Below are positions 1 through 7,867 of a stretch of 17,393 nt of DNA, in pieces. The stretch's first letter is position 1. The number at the start of each line of letters is the position of its first letter. The notes under the pieces are model-generated. The model saw nothing but the letters and a program-made list of their open reading frames with translations, was not told the origin of the DNA and did not search any database. Origin of the DNA: CAYMJA01 sp964391095 (lineage in GTDB: Bacteria; Patescibacteriota; Minisyncoccia; Minisyncoccales; GWA2-38-27); contig CAYMJA010000011.1 in the NCBI GenBank assembly GCA_964391095.1, positions 1-17,393 on the forward strand. Reading direction: 5' to 3'. The translations under genes were made by a program, and so were the position numbers.

Positions 1-667
1 CTTCTTCCGGCCTGCCAACTCGACCCAGGGGCACTTTAGCTAACATTGCTTCCATCATTTTAGAATCTTGTTTTACCAAATCAATCATTGGGGTCTCAAT
101 CATCCCCGGAGCAACAGCATTAACCCTAATGTTATAAGGAGCTAATTCCACTGCTAAGGCTTCAGTCATTCCCACAATCCCTCCTTTAGAGGCGCAATAA
201 TGAACAATGTTTGAAAGACCTATCCCCTGCTGACCCATAGCCACTGAAGCAATGTTTATAATTACTCCAGATTTTTGCCTTGCCATTTCTTTGGCAACCG
301 CCTGAGTGCAAAGAAAATATCCTTTAAGGTTTATATCTAAAGTTCTATTCCAATCTTCTTCTGTCAATTCTAAAAATGGTTTGAACTGGCAAATTCCAGC
401 GTTATTTACTAAAATGTCCACTTTCCCAAATTTCTTTACAGTTTTCCTTACCATTTCATCAACTTCTTCTTTTTTAGCAACATCGCATTTTATTGCCAAG
501 GCCTCGCCTTTTTGTTTTTTAATCTCGTCAACTACTTTCTGACAATCCTCTTCTGAAATATCAGAAACCACCACCCTTGCTCCTGCTTTAGCTAAAGTTA
601 AAGCGTGGGTTCTTCCCAGCCCCCTTCTGGCTCCGGTAATAATAGCTACTTTATTTTTTAAATCCAT
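1..667 (-). CDS. SDR-family NAD(P)-dependent oxidoreductase, C-terminus cut by window edge
   Basis: Classical short-chain dehydrogenase/reductase, open to the window edge with 222 residues visible; family members run about 245-255, so roughly 25-30 C-terminal residues are missing. Seen: cofactor motif TGARRGLG at 11-18, Asp36 after the second strand (favours NAD over NADP), Asp62 near the adenine site, NNAG at 88-91, and the tetrad Asn113, Ser141, Tyr157, Lys161 (YCASK). The end GRVGRPEE is the usual lead-in to the C-terminal helix. It resembles FabG / glucose-dehydrogenase-like SDRs, but the substrate cannot be told. The ATG at 667 follows a purine-rich leader with no Shine-Dalgarno. It lies 41 bases after the thioredoxin-CcdA gene, with an AAAGGTCG motif in the gap. 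Confidence 0.93.
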   Translation of the reverse strand, partial: MDLKNKVAIITGARRGLGRTHALTLAKAGARVVVSDISEEDCQKVVDEIKKQKGEALAIKCDVAKKEEVDEMVRKTVKKFGKVDILVNNAGICQFKPFLELTEEDWNRTLDINLKGYFLCTQAVAKEMARQKSGVIINIASVAMGQQGIGLSNIVHYCASKGGIVGMTEALAVELAPYNIRVNAVAPGMIETPMIDLVKQDSKMMEAMLAKVPLGRVGRPEE

Positions 668-708
668 ATTTTTATTTTTTTCTTTTTCAAAAAATAAATC
701 GACCTTTA

Positions 709-2097
709 TTAAACTAATCCCAAAACCATAACTATTCCTAATCCTAATATAATCAAGCCGGTAATTAAATTCAAATATTTTATATTTCTTGCCTGCCACC
801 CTGAAATATCTTCAACATTTGACAAACTTAAATAAATTATTGAAACTATCACTAACATCGGCAAAATAAATATTAAATTATAAAGCAACAACCAGGGAAG
901 AGCTTTTAATATACCTATGGGGCAAAGAATTCCTCCACAAATAATATAAGGTCCAACAGTACAGGGAAGTAAAAATATGGTCACAAAAGCTCCTACCAAA
1001 AAAGCTCCTTGGGGACTGGTTATCTTAGAAATAATTTTATTTACCTTAGGTGATACTTTACAAACCGCTTTATATCGAAAAAAATCTTTTATTTTAAAGC
1101 AACCTAAAACTATCGCTCCAAAGCCTAAAATTTTGTAAAGCCATAATCTAAAAAAAGTTAAGGTTTGAACAAGCTGAAATAATTTTATAATTACTAATCC
1201 ATAAATCAAATACATCACAAAAACCGATGTTATAAAAGCTAAACCAGCTAATAAAATATTTCTTCTTTTAGTAGGATTGTAAGTTAAAATTGCAATGAGC
1301 ATCAGAGTTAAGACTGCCAAGGCACAGGGATTAATTGCATCTACTGCTGCTAAAGATAAAATTTTAAAGAGGGTAAGTTTTTCCTCTGTGGGAGTTTCCT
1401 TGTTGGATTTCACTTTAAACTTTATCGCATTATCAAAATTTACATATTTGCCCGATAATGGAACTGCTATAGGTGAAATAGAGGCATAGTGCATTTCGTT
1501 TATAATGCTTGGGATATTCCCTGAGAGAACTAATTTTTGAAGAATGTCATTAGGATTAATTTCCGTAGAGTTTCGCTTTTCTATGGTCTCACCATTCCAA
1601 CCCAAAATCCATTCCCTTTCTTCATTGGTTTTGGCTAAAATCCTCTCTTGAATCCATATTTTAGGCTGGCCAGGTAAGATTGCTAAGTCTAATTCCTCAA
1701 AATTTTGAAAACTTCCATCTATTAATGGACAAGGGTTTCCTTTCAATTTTGCAATTGTTCCTCTAATATTGTTTAAAATTGGTCTATCTCCAATAATGTG
1801 CTCATCTTTATTAAATATTATTAAAGGAATACCGAGACCTGAATTATAATTTTCATCATATTTTTCAATTAATGGAGCATTTTCTCTTTGTTGATAAATC
1901 TCGTATTCAATTATGACTAAATCTGGATATTCTTTTAATAAATCTTCCAAAATTACTGGATCAGTATTTACACAATGAGGACAACCGACACCAGTAATAT
2001 AAACTGCGCAGGTAGCGTTATCATCCTGAGCCGAAGTAAAACTAAAAAAACCTAACAACAAACTCAAAACCAAAATGGCAAAAATCCGTTTTTTCAT
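709..2097 (-). CDS. exported thioredoxin-like domain fused to a CcdA/DsbD-type transmembrane electron carrier
   Basis: A 462-residue membrane protein likely to move reducing equivalents across the membrane to an extracytoplasmic thioredoxin domain. Residues 1-23 are a signal peptide or anchor (MKKR, hydrophobic core, TSA). A thioredoxin fold follows with CPHC at 39-42 and a cis-proline-like GIP at 89-91. Residues about 125-240 are an extracytoplasmic linker. From about 243 to 462 there are six or so hydrophobic helices with the two conserved cysteines of the CcdA family, Cys258 in NPC and Cys379 in LPC. Known family role: CcdA/DsbD passes electrons from cytoplasmic thioredoxin to exported partners. 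No cytochrome c genes are visible, so general thiol redox upkeep is more likely than haem maturation. It starts 22 bases after the AhpD-like gene and is probably co-transcribed. Confidence 0.86.
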   Translation of the reverse strand: MKKRIFAILVLSLLLGFFSFTSAQDDNATCAVYITGVGCPHCVNTDPVILEDLLKEYPDLVIIEYEIYQQRENAPLIEKYDENYNSGLGIPLIIFNKDEHIIGDRPILNNIRGTIAKLKGNPCPLIDGSFQNFEELDLAILPGQPKIWIQERILAKTNEEREWILGWNGETIEKRNSTEINPNDILQKLVLSGNIPSIINEMHYASISPIAVPLSGKYVNFDNAIKFKVKSNKETPTEEKLTLFKILSLAAVDAINPCALAVLTLMLIAILTYNPTKRRNILLAGLAFITSVFVMYLIYGLVIIKLFQLVQTLTFFRLWLYKILGFGAIVLGCFKIKDFFRYKAVCKVSPKVNKIISKITSPQGAFLVGAFVTIFLLPCTVGPYIICGGILCPIGILKALPWLLLYNLIFILPMLVIVSIIYLSLSNVEDISGWQARNIKYLNLITGLIILGLGIVMVLGLV

Positions 2098-2119
2098 AAT
2101 TTAAATGGTTGAATAAATT

Positions 2120-2632
2120 TTATTCAGGAAGAATGCAAAAAGTATTATTAAATCGATTAATATAATTAAACAAGCCTATAATGGAAACAATCTCTACCAG
2201 TTCTTGTTCAGAAAATTTCTGCTTCAACTTCTTAAAAAGTTCGGGGTTGCAGGTAGCTTCCTCGGTAACCTCTTTCACTAATTGCAAAACCTCTTTCTCG
2301 TCTTCTGTCTCCCCTTCTCCTTGTTTTATTTTTTCTAAAACTTCCTCTTTAGCTCCCAATGCCTTTAACATTTTACCAGTAACATCTACGCAAAAGGGGC
2401 ATTTTAAAGAATTAGAAACAATATAAGCTATCTTCCACCTTAAAAGAGGTTTTATATATCCTTCAGCCATAATTACCTTAAAAAGTTCGGTAAATTCCTT
2501 GACCACTTTCGGGTTGTGAGCCATTACCTTTACCCATTCCGGAACTTTCCCTATGTCTTTCTCAAACTTCTCATAAACCGCTTTAGCAATTTCTTCAACC
2601 TGGTCTTTTTCTAAATTAGATATAATAGCCAT
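2120..2632 (-). CDS. AhpD / carboxymuconolactone-decarboxylase-like protein
   Basis: A 170-residue all-helical protein of the AhpD-like superfamily. The signature is CPFC at 78-81 followed by DVTGKMLKALGA, then a C-terminal FNYINRFNNTF segment typical of these proteins. AhpD enzymes use CxxC plus a histidine four residues later for alkylhydroperoxidase activity. Here that position (85) is threonine, so normal proton relay is doubtful and a thiol-disulfide role is likelier. It is first in a unit with the thioredoxin-CcdA gene, which fits a common thiol-redox function. Residues 104-127 are unusually rich in Glu and Lys. The ATG at 2632 has no Shine-Dalgarno; a good promoter lies at 2776-2804. 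Confidence 0.82.
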   Translation of the reverse strand: MAIISNLEKDQVEEIAKAVYEKFEKDIGKVPEWVKVMAHNPKVVKEFTELFKVIMAEGYIKPLLRWKIAYIVSNSLKCPFCVDVTGKMLKALGAKEEVLEKIKQGEGETEDEKEVLQLVKEVTEEATCNPELFKKLKQKFSEQELVEIVSIIGLFNYINRFNNTFCILPE

Positions 2633-2637
2633 AAATT

Positions 2638-2700
2638 TAACTATGACTAATAACTATGACTATTAATTAAATCTGTCATCGTCATTGCCATTGCTATTTA
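2638..2700. repeat. degenerate 7-bp-period array in the AhpD leader
   Basis: Reads as successive heptamers such as CTATGAC, TAATAAC and then TGTCATC, GTCATTG, CCATTGC. Similar 7-bp-period patches occur at 4477-4511, 6911-6952, 11488-11522 and 11905-11939. Here it lies in the untranslated leader between the promoter and the AhpD start. Confidence 0.5.
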
Positions 2701-2736
2701 TTAATCGACCTTTTGAATCAAAAAATTTCTTTTTTA

Positions 2737-2766
2737 CCCTGTGCCATCCTTCAAGTGGTAACAGGG
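2737..2766 (-). promoter_or_regulatory. hairpin in the leader of the AhpD operon
   Basis: On the minus transcript, CCCTGT and ACAGGG form a 6-bp stem with an inner CCA/TGG extension. It begins shortly after the predicted transcription start and about 100 bases before the AhpD start codon. No T-run follows it directly, so it is not an obvious terminator; a leader regulatory or stabilising role is inferred. Confidence 0.45.
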
Positions 2767-2775
2767 CTTAAACCT

Positions 2776-2804
2776 ATTTTAACTCCTTGCTAAGCAATGG
2801 TCAA
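2776..2804 (-). promoter_or_regulatory. sigma-70-type promoter for the AhpD / thioredoxin-CcdA unit
   Basis: On the minus strand TTGACC (2799-2804) and TAAAAT (2776-2781) are separated by exactly 17 bases, each one mismatch from consensus. The predicted start near 2769 gives a leader of about 135 bases that holds the hairpin, an AAAGGTCG motif and the heptamer array. Confidence 0.7.
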
Positions 2805-2835
2805 TTTTTTACTTTGTCTATCATAATATTATAAA

Positions 2836-2863
2836 AGGCGCAAAGATTTTTTCCCTTGCGCCT
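2836..2863 (-). terminator. intrinsic terminator of the 227-residue hypothetical gene
   Basis: AGGCGCAA and TTGCGCCT form a perfect 8-bp stem around a 12-base loop, followed on the minus strand by TTTTATAAT. The stem overlaps the stop codon of the gene ending at 2862. Confidence 0.78.
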
Positions 2864-3545
2864 ATTTTGACTTATGAGCAATTTTGAGAAGATTTTTTAT
2901 TCCTAATCCAGTTAAAAGTAATCTGGCTTGATTAAGGGCTTCATTCAAAATCATTTGTCCATCTTCTCCCGCGTTTTTATAGAGATTCCTATATGCTTCT
3001 CTAAGTTGGTGCCAAATTTTTGTTCTGCCAAGACCATTGAGGTCGGTGTTAGAAAGTCCAAACGTTTCAAGAATAAGTTTCCAAGCTTGGAGATTCTTCT
3101 TTTGGATATCTTCCCATATCTCAGTAGCTTCTGGAGCTGGAGCTTCTTCTTGCTGTTTTAGAACACTCAAAAATTCTTTTTCAGATAAAATCCGGTTTTC
3201 TAAATTCTTTAGTTCTTCTTGAAATTGCCTTTTAAAGTAGTTAAGTTGTTTATCAAGGGTAATCAATTGATAGGAAGATACTAATTCTTTTAACTGCTGG
3301 ATGCTCTTTTTTAATGCTGCCGAAAGCGAGATTATCTCTTCTTCTGTATAGGACCGTCGTTCATCACTAACTTTTTTCACTATTAAAAAGGGATGCCAAA
3401 GAGTTTGAGAAGCTTCAGATGTTATTTTGATATGCCCCAGTTCCCCATTAGTGAGTCGCCACACCAAAGAGTCCACCTCTATATATATTTTCAAGACCTT
3501 ATCTTTAATTTTCTCAAATTGCCCCATTGTTTTTTCAACTTTCAT
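2862..3545 (-). CDS. hypothetical protein, 227 residues, autonomous transcription unit
   Basis: I do not recognise this protein. It is soluble, has no signal peptide or membrane segment, and reads as mostly helical. An N-terminal part (1-60) has WRLTNGELG and LWHPFLIV. A charged, coiled-coil-like stretch runs from about 70 to 132, a Pro/Ala linker EAPAPEA follows at about 133-139, and a helical C-terminal part (142-227) ends in a basic tail. It has one of the strongest expression signals here: AAGGAGGT at 3553-3560, seven bases before the ATG, which supports 3545 over an internal ATG at 3527. It also has its own promoter and a terminator overlapping its stop. Most neighbours lack any Shine-Dalgarno. 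The function is unknown. Confidence 0.85.
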   Translation of the reverse strand: MKVEKTMGQFEKIKDKVLKIYIEVDSLVWRLTNGELGHIKITSEASQTLWHPFLIVKKVSDERRSYTEEEIISLSAALKKSIQQLKELVSSYQLITLDKQLNYFKRQFQEELKNLENRILSEKEFLSVLKQQEEAPAPEATEIWEDIQKKNLQAWKLILETFGLSNTDLNGLGRTKIWHQLREAYRNLYKNAGEDGQMILNEALNQARLLLTGLGIKNLLKIAHKSK

Positions 3546-3583
3546 TGCTCATACCTCCTTTGAAAAGAACTGTTTTATTCTAA

Positions 3584-3612
3584 ATTCTAACACTGATTTC
3601 AAATATTGTCCA
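3584..3612 (-). promoter_or_regulatory. extended -10 promoter for the 227-residue gene
   Basis: On the minus strand TGGACA (3607-3612), a 17-base spacer, and TAGAAT (3584-3589) preceded by TGT, an extended -10. The predicted start near 3577 gives a 30-base leader ending in the Shine-Dalgarno. Confidence 0.68.
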
Positions 3613-3628
3613 GTCTATACCCAAAAAT

Positions 3629-3657
3629 CAATGTTTAAACCCTCAATTTAAACATTG
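3629..3657 (-). terminator. terminator at the end of the oxidoreductase operon, possibly bidirectional
   Basis: CAATGTTTAAA and TTTAAACATTG form an 11-bp perfect stem with a 7-base loop. The minus strand continues ATTTTTGG and the plus strand GTTTTTTT. The stem encodes the last residues and stop of the beta subunit. Confidence 0.72.
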
Positions 3658-4489
3658 GTTTTTTTCTCTTTGAAAGATTTCTAGGCCTTACTTTAAGCAA
3701 TTCTGTTTCGTAAGTTGGCTTTTGGATTTTGTAAAAAATACCAATAGGAATTTTAGAATTATTTTTACCGTAATTCCATTCCTCAATTTTTTTCAAGGCC
3801 TCTTTTTCTGAAATTAAATTACTATCTTTTAGCTCATATACTCGCTGATTATAAAACTGATAGGTGTTAAAAAACGAAACACAGGGCTGAAGAATATCAA
3901 TAAAAGAAAAACCTTTATGCTGAAAACCACTTATAATTAAATTCTTAAGATGGCCCTTTTTAGCGGAATATCCTCTGGCAATAAAAGTAGCCTTAGAGGC
4001 TAACATCAATTTTAAGGGATTGAGTGGTTCTTCAATGCTTCCCTCGGGCGTTGAAACCCCCTTAAATCCTTTAGGAGAGGTGGCTGTAAACTGACCAGTG
4101 GTTAAAGCAAAATTTCTATTATTATGAACTAAAACAGTAATATCAATATTTCTCTTGGCAGCGTGAATTAAATGAGAAATACCTTCATCATAAGCCCCTC
4201 CGTCTCCTATGGAAACTATAACCTTTAGATTGAGATTCCCCAATTTTATTCCCTCAGCCGAAGCAATTGGTCTGCCGTGCAATGAACAAAAACTATTTAA
4301 ATTTAAGTAATCAACAATTTTTGAGCTACAGCCAATTCCGCTGACTATAACTATATTATCTTTTGAAATTCCTTTATTATTCAAGAAAATAATTGCTTCT
4401 TTTAAAGCATTTAAAATTCCGAAATTCCCACAACCTGGGCACCAAGTATTTTTACAATATGTATCCAACTTATTTTGTTTATTGTCCAT
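3635..4489 (-). CDS. 2-oxoacid:ferredoxin oxidoreductase, beta subunit
   Basis: The 284-residue catalytic beta subunit. It binds thiamine diphosphate and one [4Fe-4S] cluster and, with the alpha-gamma partner just upstream, oxidatively decarboxylates a 2-oxoacid with CoA while reducing ferredoxin. Seen: TWCPGCGNFGI with Cys17 and Cys20, Cys54 in GIGCSS and Cys203 in QPCVSF, the four expected cluster ligands; HGRPIASAEGIKLGN at 71-85; and the TPP/Mg site from GDG (95-97) to NN (123-124). The residue after GDG is Gly where many relatives have Asp. The C-terminus from 265 is basic. The start codon sits in a 7-bp-period array 17 bases after the alpha gene. Substrate (pyruvate, 2-oxoglutarate or other) is not determined. 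Confidence 0.94.
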   Translation of the reverse strand: MDNKQNKLDTYCKNTWCPGCGNFGILNALKEAIIFLNNKGISKDNIVIVSGIGCSSKIVDYLNLNSFCSLHGRPIASAEGIKLGNLNLKVIVSIGDGGAYDEGISHLIHAAKRNIDITVLVHNNRNFALTTGQFTATSPKGFKGVSTPEGSIEEPLNPLKLMLASKATFIARGYSAKKGHLKNLIISGFQHKGFSFIDILQPCVSFFNTYQFYNQRVYELKDSNLISEKEALKKIEEWNYGKNNSKIPIGIFYKIQKPTYETELLKVRPRNLSKRKKPMFKLRV

Positions 4490-4511
4490 TGTTTATTATT
4501 TGATGTTTAGG
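4477..4511. repeat. 7-bp-period array spanning the alpha/beta subunit junction
   Basis: Plus-strand heptamers GTTTATT, GTCCATT, GTTTATT, ATTTGAT, GTTTAGG follow each other without gaps. The array covers the alpha-subunit stop, the intergenic gap and the beta-subunit start codon, so it also encodes the Asn/Lys-rich start MDNKQNK. Confidence 0.6.
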
Positions 4512-6159
4512 CTAACTTCTTGATTATCTCTTCTGGTAAAAACGGTCTGGCGTTATATTTTAAAATTGTTTTATCTACTCTTATTCCGTAACAATTTAAA
4601 ACTTTTTCTAATTGAGCCGTAGAATTGGTTTCCGCCAAAATCAACTCTTCAACTCCTTTTAGCGCTTTCGTCATCTGTTTTTCCGGGAAGGGCTCAATAA
4701 TAACGGGTTGAATCATTTTAATATCTAATTTTTCTGCTGCTTCTTTTGCCGGTCCTTTTGTTGAACCCCAAACAATAATTGCTTTTTTGGATTTTTTATT
4801 TCCGTAAACTTTAACTGCTTCCAAATTCTCCACCTCTTTTCTCATTTCTTTAAATTTCCTTAATCGTTTGTTTTGCATTTTTTCTATACTTTTCTCATTA
4901 TCAATTGTAATTCCAAACTCATCATGTTCATAACTATTGACTTTGGAAACTACATTTTTCTCTCCGGGAAAAGCAAGCGGAGAAACTCCTTTTTTAGTAT
5001 CTTTATACCTTTGGTACTTGCCTTTCCTGTTCCAAATTAATGGTTTTTCATATTTAACTTTATCTAAAATATCTTTCTCAAAGCTAAAAGTACTTTCTGA
5101 AATTTCTTTATCCATTAATAAAATTGAAGGAGTTTGATATTTCCAGGAAAGATTTAAAATCTTTCCTGCCCAGAAAAATGCCTCTTCTGCGTCTCCAGGG
5201 GCAATAACAAACCTTAAAATATCGCCATGGCCGGCAGTAAGACAGAAAAGCAAATCACCCTGACCAGTATAAGTTGGTACTCCGCTGGACGGGGACATTC
5301 TCTGACTTTCAACAACTACTAAAGGAATTTCACTTTGAGCAGCCAAACTAAAGGCCTCTGTCATTAAAGCAAAACCACCGCCAGAAGTTCCAACCATACT
5401 CCTTGCTCCGGCATAAGCAGCCCCAATAGCCGCATTGACAACTCCTATCTCATTTTCCAAATGGGATACCGCTATATTAAATTCCTTTTTACGTTTAGCT
5501 AAATAATGAAGAATTCCCGAAGCTGGGGTCATTGGATAAGCAAAATAGAAATCAAGGCCGGCTTTAACTGCTCCCAAAGCAGCGGCTTCATTGCCAGTTA
5601 GTAATGGAAAAGGTTTTTGTTTTAGTTTTTCAATTTTAATGAAACTTTGAGTGTTTCCAAAAGCTGTTTTGGCTATTTTCAAATTTAATTTTTGTGACTT
5701 TTTAAACTCCTTCTTGAAAACTTTTTCAAAGGTCTGCCAGTCAATTCCAATAACTTTCGCAAACCCAGCAATAAGAGCGGTATTTTCCATTATTGGAATC
5801 CCGCCAGCTTCTTTGGTAATAGTTTTTATCGGTATCCCTATTGCTCTTTTGTCAATATAAGAAATTTCATCACTGTTATAAATAATGATTCCCTTTTTAT
5901 CCAGATTAGTCCGATGTTTCTTAAACGTATTTTCATCTAAAGCCAAAAGAAAATCTATTTTTTTGCGGTGAGACAAAATTTTTTCTTTAGATGCTCTAAT
6001 CTGAGAAAAATTATGCCCTCCCCTGATTAAAGATTGGTAATCATCATAAATAAAAATCCTGTAACCATATTGGGAAAACAATTCGGCAATCGTAAGTCCG
6101 GCTTTTCGAGAACCCTGGCCTGCGGCACCTCCTATTAAAATTGAATAATCTTTATCCAT
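4507..6159 (-). CDS. 2-oxoacid:ferredoxin oxidoreductase, fused gamma-alpha subunit
   Basis: A 550-residue fusion. Residues 1 to about 180 are the gamma domain (GGAAGQGSRKAG at 10-21, then DYQSLIRGGHNFSQIR). Residues from about 186 to 360 form the alpha pyrimidine-binding domain, with LTGNEAAALGAVKAGL, the substrate motif YPMTP at 208-212, HLENEIGVVNAAIGAAYAG, and SPSSGVPT at 289-296 followed by QGDL, the equivalent of the usual GPSTGxPT..Q.DL. The C-terminal domain (about 455-550) is the usual transketolase-C-like part. The gamma-alpha order is the common bacterial and archaeal arrangement for 2-oxoglutarate or broad-range 2-oxoacid enzymes. It sits 18 bases after the ferredoxin gene, and the ferredoxin is the probable electron acceptor. 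Confidence 0.94.
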   Translation of the reverse strand: MDKDYSILIGGAAGQGSRKAGLTIAELFSQYGYRIFIYDDYQSLIRGGHNFSQIRASKEKILSHRKKIDFLLALDENTFKKHRTNLDKKGIIIYNSDEISYIDKRAIGIPIKTITKEAGGIPIMENTALIAGFAKVIGIDWQTFEKVFKKEFKKSQKLNLKIAKTAFGNTQSFIKIEKLKQKPFPLLTGNEAAALGAVKAGLDFYFAYPMTPASGILHYLAKRKKEFNIAVSHLENEIGVVNAAIGAAYAGARSMVGTSGGGFALMTEAFSLAAQSEIPLVVVESQRMSPSSGVPTYTGQGDLLFCLTAGHGDILRFVIAPGDAEEAFFWAGKILNLSWKYQTPSILLMDKEISESTFSFEKDILDKVKYEKPLIWNRKGKYQRYKDTKKGVSPLAFPGEKNVVSKVNSYEHDEFGITIDNEKSIEKMQNKRLRKFKEMRKEVENLEAVKVYGNKKSKKAIIVWGSTKGPAKEAAEKLDIKMIQPVIIEPFPEKQMTKALKGVEELILAETNSTAQLEKVLNCYGIRVDKTILKYNARPFLPEEIIKKLA

Positions 6160-6177
6160 ATTGAGAGATTTCTATTT

Positions 6178-6369
6178 TTATTCCTCAGAAACTTTCTCTA
6201 TTGCCCCAAATGGACAAACTTCTTCTCCCCCGCATTCTTCTAATTTTTTCTGGTCAATAATTTCTGCCTTCCCATCAGCTCCTATCTTAGTTGCCCCCGG
6301 ACAAGTCTGAAGACAGACCTGACACCCAATACATTTTTCTTTGTTGATTTTACAAGGAAAATTTTTCAT
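6178..6369 (-). CDS. small single-cluster [4Fe-4S] ferredoxin
   Basis: A 63-residue ferredoxin. CIGCQVCLQTCP supplies Cys13, 16 and 19, and Cys52 in VCPFGA is the distant fourth ligand. The second motif lacks its first cysteines, so only one cluster can form. Cys23 and Cys46 sit where single-cluster ferredoxins, such as those of Thermotoga or Desulfovibrio gigas, hold a disulfide; this is inference from position. An extra Cys6 is present. The size matches that group. The start overlaps the nitroreductase end by 20 bases and the gene lies directly before the oxidoreductase subunits, so it is likely their electron acceptor. Confidence 0.93.
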   Translation of the reverse strand: MKNFPCKINKEKCIGCQVCLQTCPGATKIGADGKAEIIDQKKLEECGGEEVCPFGAIEKVSEE

Positions 6370-6865
6370 AACAAACTAATTCTTTTAAATTTTTTCTAGA
6401 TTTGACTCCCGGCTCTTCATAGGGAACGCCCAAAGGCAATAGAATTATTACTTTACACTGTTTAGGTACATCTAAAATTTTTTTTACCTCTTCCTGAGAA
6501 AAGGCGCCAATCCAGCAAGTTCCTAATTTTTCCTCAACCGCAGCTAAAGTCATATGGTCTATGGCTATGGCTATATCAACAGGACAAGCCGGTATCCCTG
6601 AACTCATCAAGTGTTCTGGGTTTAAGGATACAGCCACAATAATTATCGGTGCTTCGGCAATAAACTTTTGACCAGCAGCTGCTTTGCTTAATGCTTTCCT
6701 CTTTTGAGCATCTTTGACCACTATAAATTTATAATCCTGGGAATTATGAGCCGAGGGAGCCATTCTGCCGGCATTTAGTATTTTCTCCAATTTCTCCTCG
6801 GAAACCGGGTCATCTCTATAAGACCTTATGCTCCCTCGTTTTTGTATTGCTTCATAGATATTCAT
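6350..6865 (-). CDS. nitroreductase-family FMN flavoprotein
   Basis: From the chosen ATG this is a 171-residue nitroreductase-like protein. Seen: the FMN phosphate motif KRGSIRSYRDDPV at 9-21, RMAPSAHNSQ at 34-43, a middle helix around DIAIAIDHMTLAA, GTCWIGAF at 115-122, and LGVPYEEP near the end. The family reduces nitro or quinone compounds or performs other two-electron flavin chemistry with NAD(P)H; the substrate is unknown. The frame stays open upstream to a TTG at 6934. I prefer 6865 because the family normally begins with NIYEAIxKRxSIR, and the upstream part reads as intergenic sequence with partial 7-bp periodicity. It overlaps the ferredoxin start by 20 bases. Confidence 0.9.
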   Translation of the reverse strand: MNIYEAIQKRGSIRSYRDDPVSEEKLEKILNAGRMAPSAHNSQDYKFIVVKDAQKRKALSKAAAGQKFIAEAPIIIVAVSLNPEHLMSSGIPACPVDIAIAIDHMTLAAVEEKLGTCWIGAFSQEEVKKILDVPKQCKVIILLPLGVPYEEPGVKSRKNLKELVCYEKFSL

Positions 6866-6942
6866 AAAATCATCGAATAGCGAGTCGGTTACGAACTTAT
6901 GAATATGGATGATTCGTGGTTCATTTACTCGCAAAGAACTCG

Positions 6943-7149
6943 TTATTTGTTAATTATTTTTTTCTTCTTACTGAAATAAAAAATGTAAATAATTTCTAAT
7001 ATAGCCAAGGTATTGAAAACCAAAAGAGCAATAAACCATCCTTTTTGATTATTATTAGCTGACTTCCACAATGCCACACATTTCCAGGGCAGAGTCCAAA
7101 GAATAATCAGCCAAAGAATCCATTGATTTGTCAATATAAATTCTTCCAT
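6943..7149 (-). CDS. DUF5652-like two-helix membrane protein
   Basis: A 68-residue membrane protein with two hydrophobic helices (about 8-24 and 39-59) joined by a short loop ALWKSANNNQKGW and ending in KKKKIINK. The pattern of aromatic-rich helix 1, ALWKxAxxxQKGWF and FNTLAILEIIYIF matches the DUF5652 family as I remember it, seen in CPR bacteria and some archaea. Its function is unknown. By the positive-inside rule the Lys-rich tail is probably cytoplasmic. It starts 10 bases after the HD gene and is the second gene of the redox operon. Confidence 0.82.
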   Translation of the reverse strand: MEEFILTNQWILWLIILWTLPWKCVALWKSANNNQKGWFIALLVFNTLAILEIIYIFYFSKKKKIINK

Positions 7150-7159
7150 AATTTTACAG

Positions 7160-7828
7160 TTATAGTAATCTAAATTTATTAATAATCAGACCAAAAGTAT
7201 AACCCAGATGTTCGGCCGCATTACGACAGAAAATCATCCTCTCTGTAAAAATTTCAAAATACTCCATTATGGGAACAAATTTTGTATCAATTTTCAGAGT
7301 TAGAGTAATTCTTTTTTTCCTTCTATCAACCTTCAAACCAGAAAACCTTGTGGCGTAATTAACTCGGTCATGAATATCGGCTTTAATTTTTTTTAGATTT
7401 TTAACAATCACTCTTGAACGGTGGACATCAGATTTATCTGCCAGTACGACAACAGCGGAGATAGGACTGGCAAAGCTCATATCTTCTATTCTCTTGTCGT
7501 GATTAGCAATTGCCTGCATAACCGTTACCAATTCTCTTGGATTAAACTCATCCTTGAAAACCTGGTGGAATATTAAAGCTCCAAAATAATTATGATAAGT
7601 GCGACTCAAAAAATTTGCCATATCATGACAATAACCGGCAATCGCTGCCAATTCCCTTTCTCTTTTACTCAACCCAATTTCTCCAGCAATTGCCCTCGCC
7701 CTATCAGCCACTAAATTGGAATGCCGGAAGCCGTGGTCAGTATAAGAAAGAGCAGATAGGACAATTTCGGTTTGTTTAATAAATTCTAAAATTAGAGGGT
7801 GTTTTTTTACTTTAGCTAAAGTAATCAT
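7160..7828 (-). CDS. HD-domain metal-dependent phosphohydrolase
   Basis: A 222-residue HD-superfamily protein. Visible metal ligands are His36 (DHGFRHSNLV), His68-Asp69 (GYCHDMAN), likely His79 or His110 (TYHNYFGA; AIANHDK) and Asp131 (VVLADKSD). This is the usual H...HD...D layout of phosphohydrolases acting on nucleotides, phosphate esters or signalling nucleotides. The family continues with the VHRSR segment and a C-terminal alpha/beta tail with no other catalytic domain. The substrate is not evident. It is the first gene of the operon running to the oxidoreductase; its link to the redox genes is by position only. It follows a clear promoter and a leader hairpin, and the ATG at 7828 has no Shine-Dalgarno. 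Confidence 0.88.
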   Translation of the reverse strand: MITLAKVKKHPLILEFIKQTEIVLSALSYTDHGFRHSNLVADRARAIAGEIGLSKRERELAAIAGYCHDMANFLSRTYHNYFGALIFHQVFKDEFNPRELVTVMQAIANHDKRIEDMSFASPISAVVVLADKSDVHRSRVIVKNLKKIKADIHDRVNYATRFSGLKVDRRKKRITLTLKIDTKFVPIMEYFEIFTERMIFCRNAAEHLGYTFGLIINKFRLL

Positions 7829-7867
7829 CTGAGTATTAATTCAAGATTACATATTTATACCTTCCAT

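Noticed and set aside
6866..6934. A TTG start adding 23 residues to the nitroreductase
   Set aside because: The family begins at NIYEAIxKRxSIR; the extra stretch has no resemblance to the family and includes part of a 7-bp-period intergenic patch.
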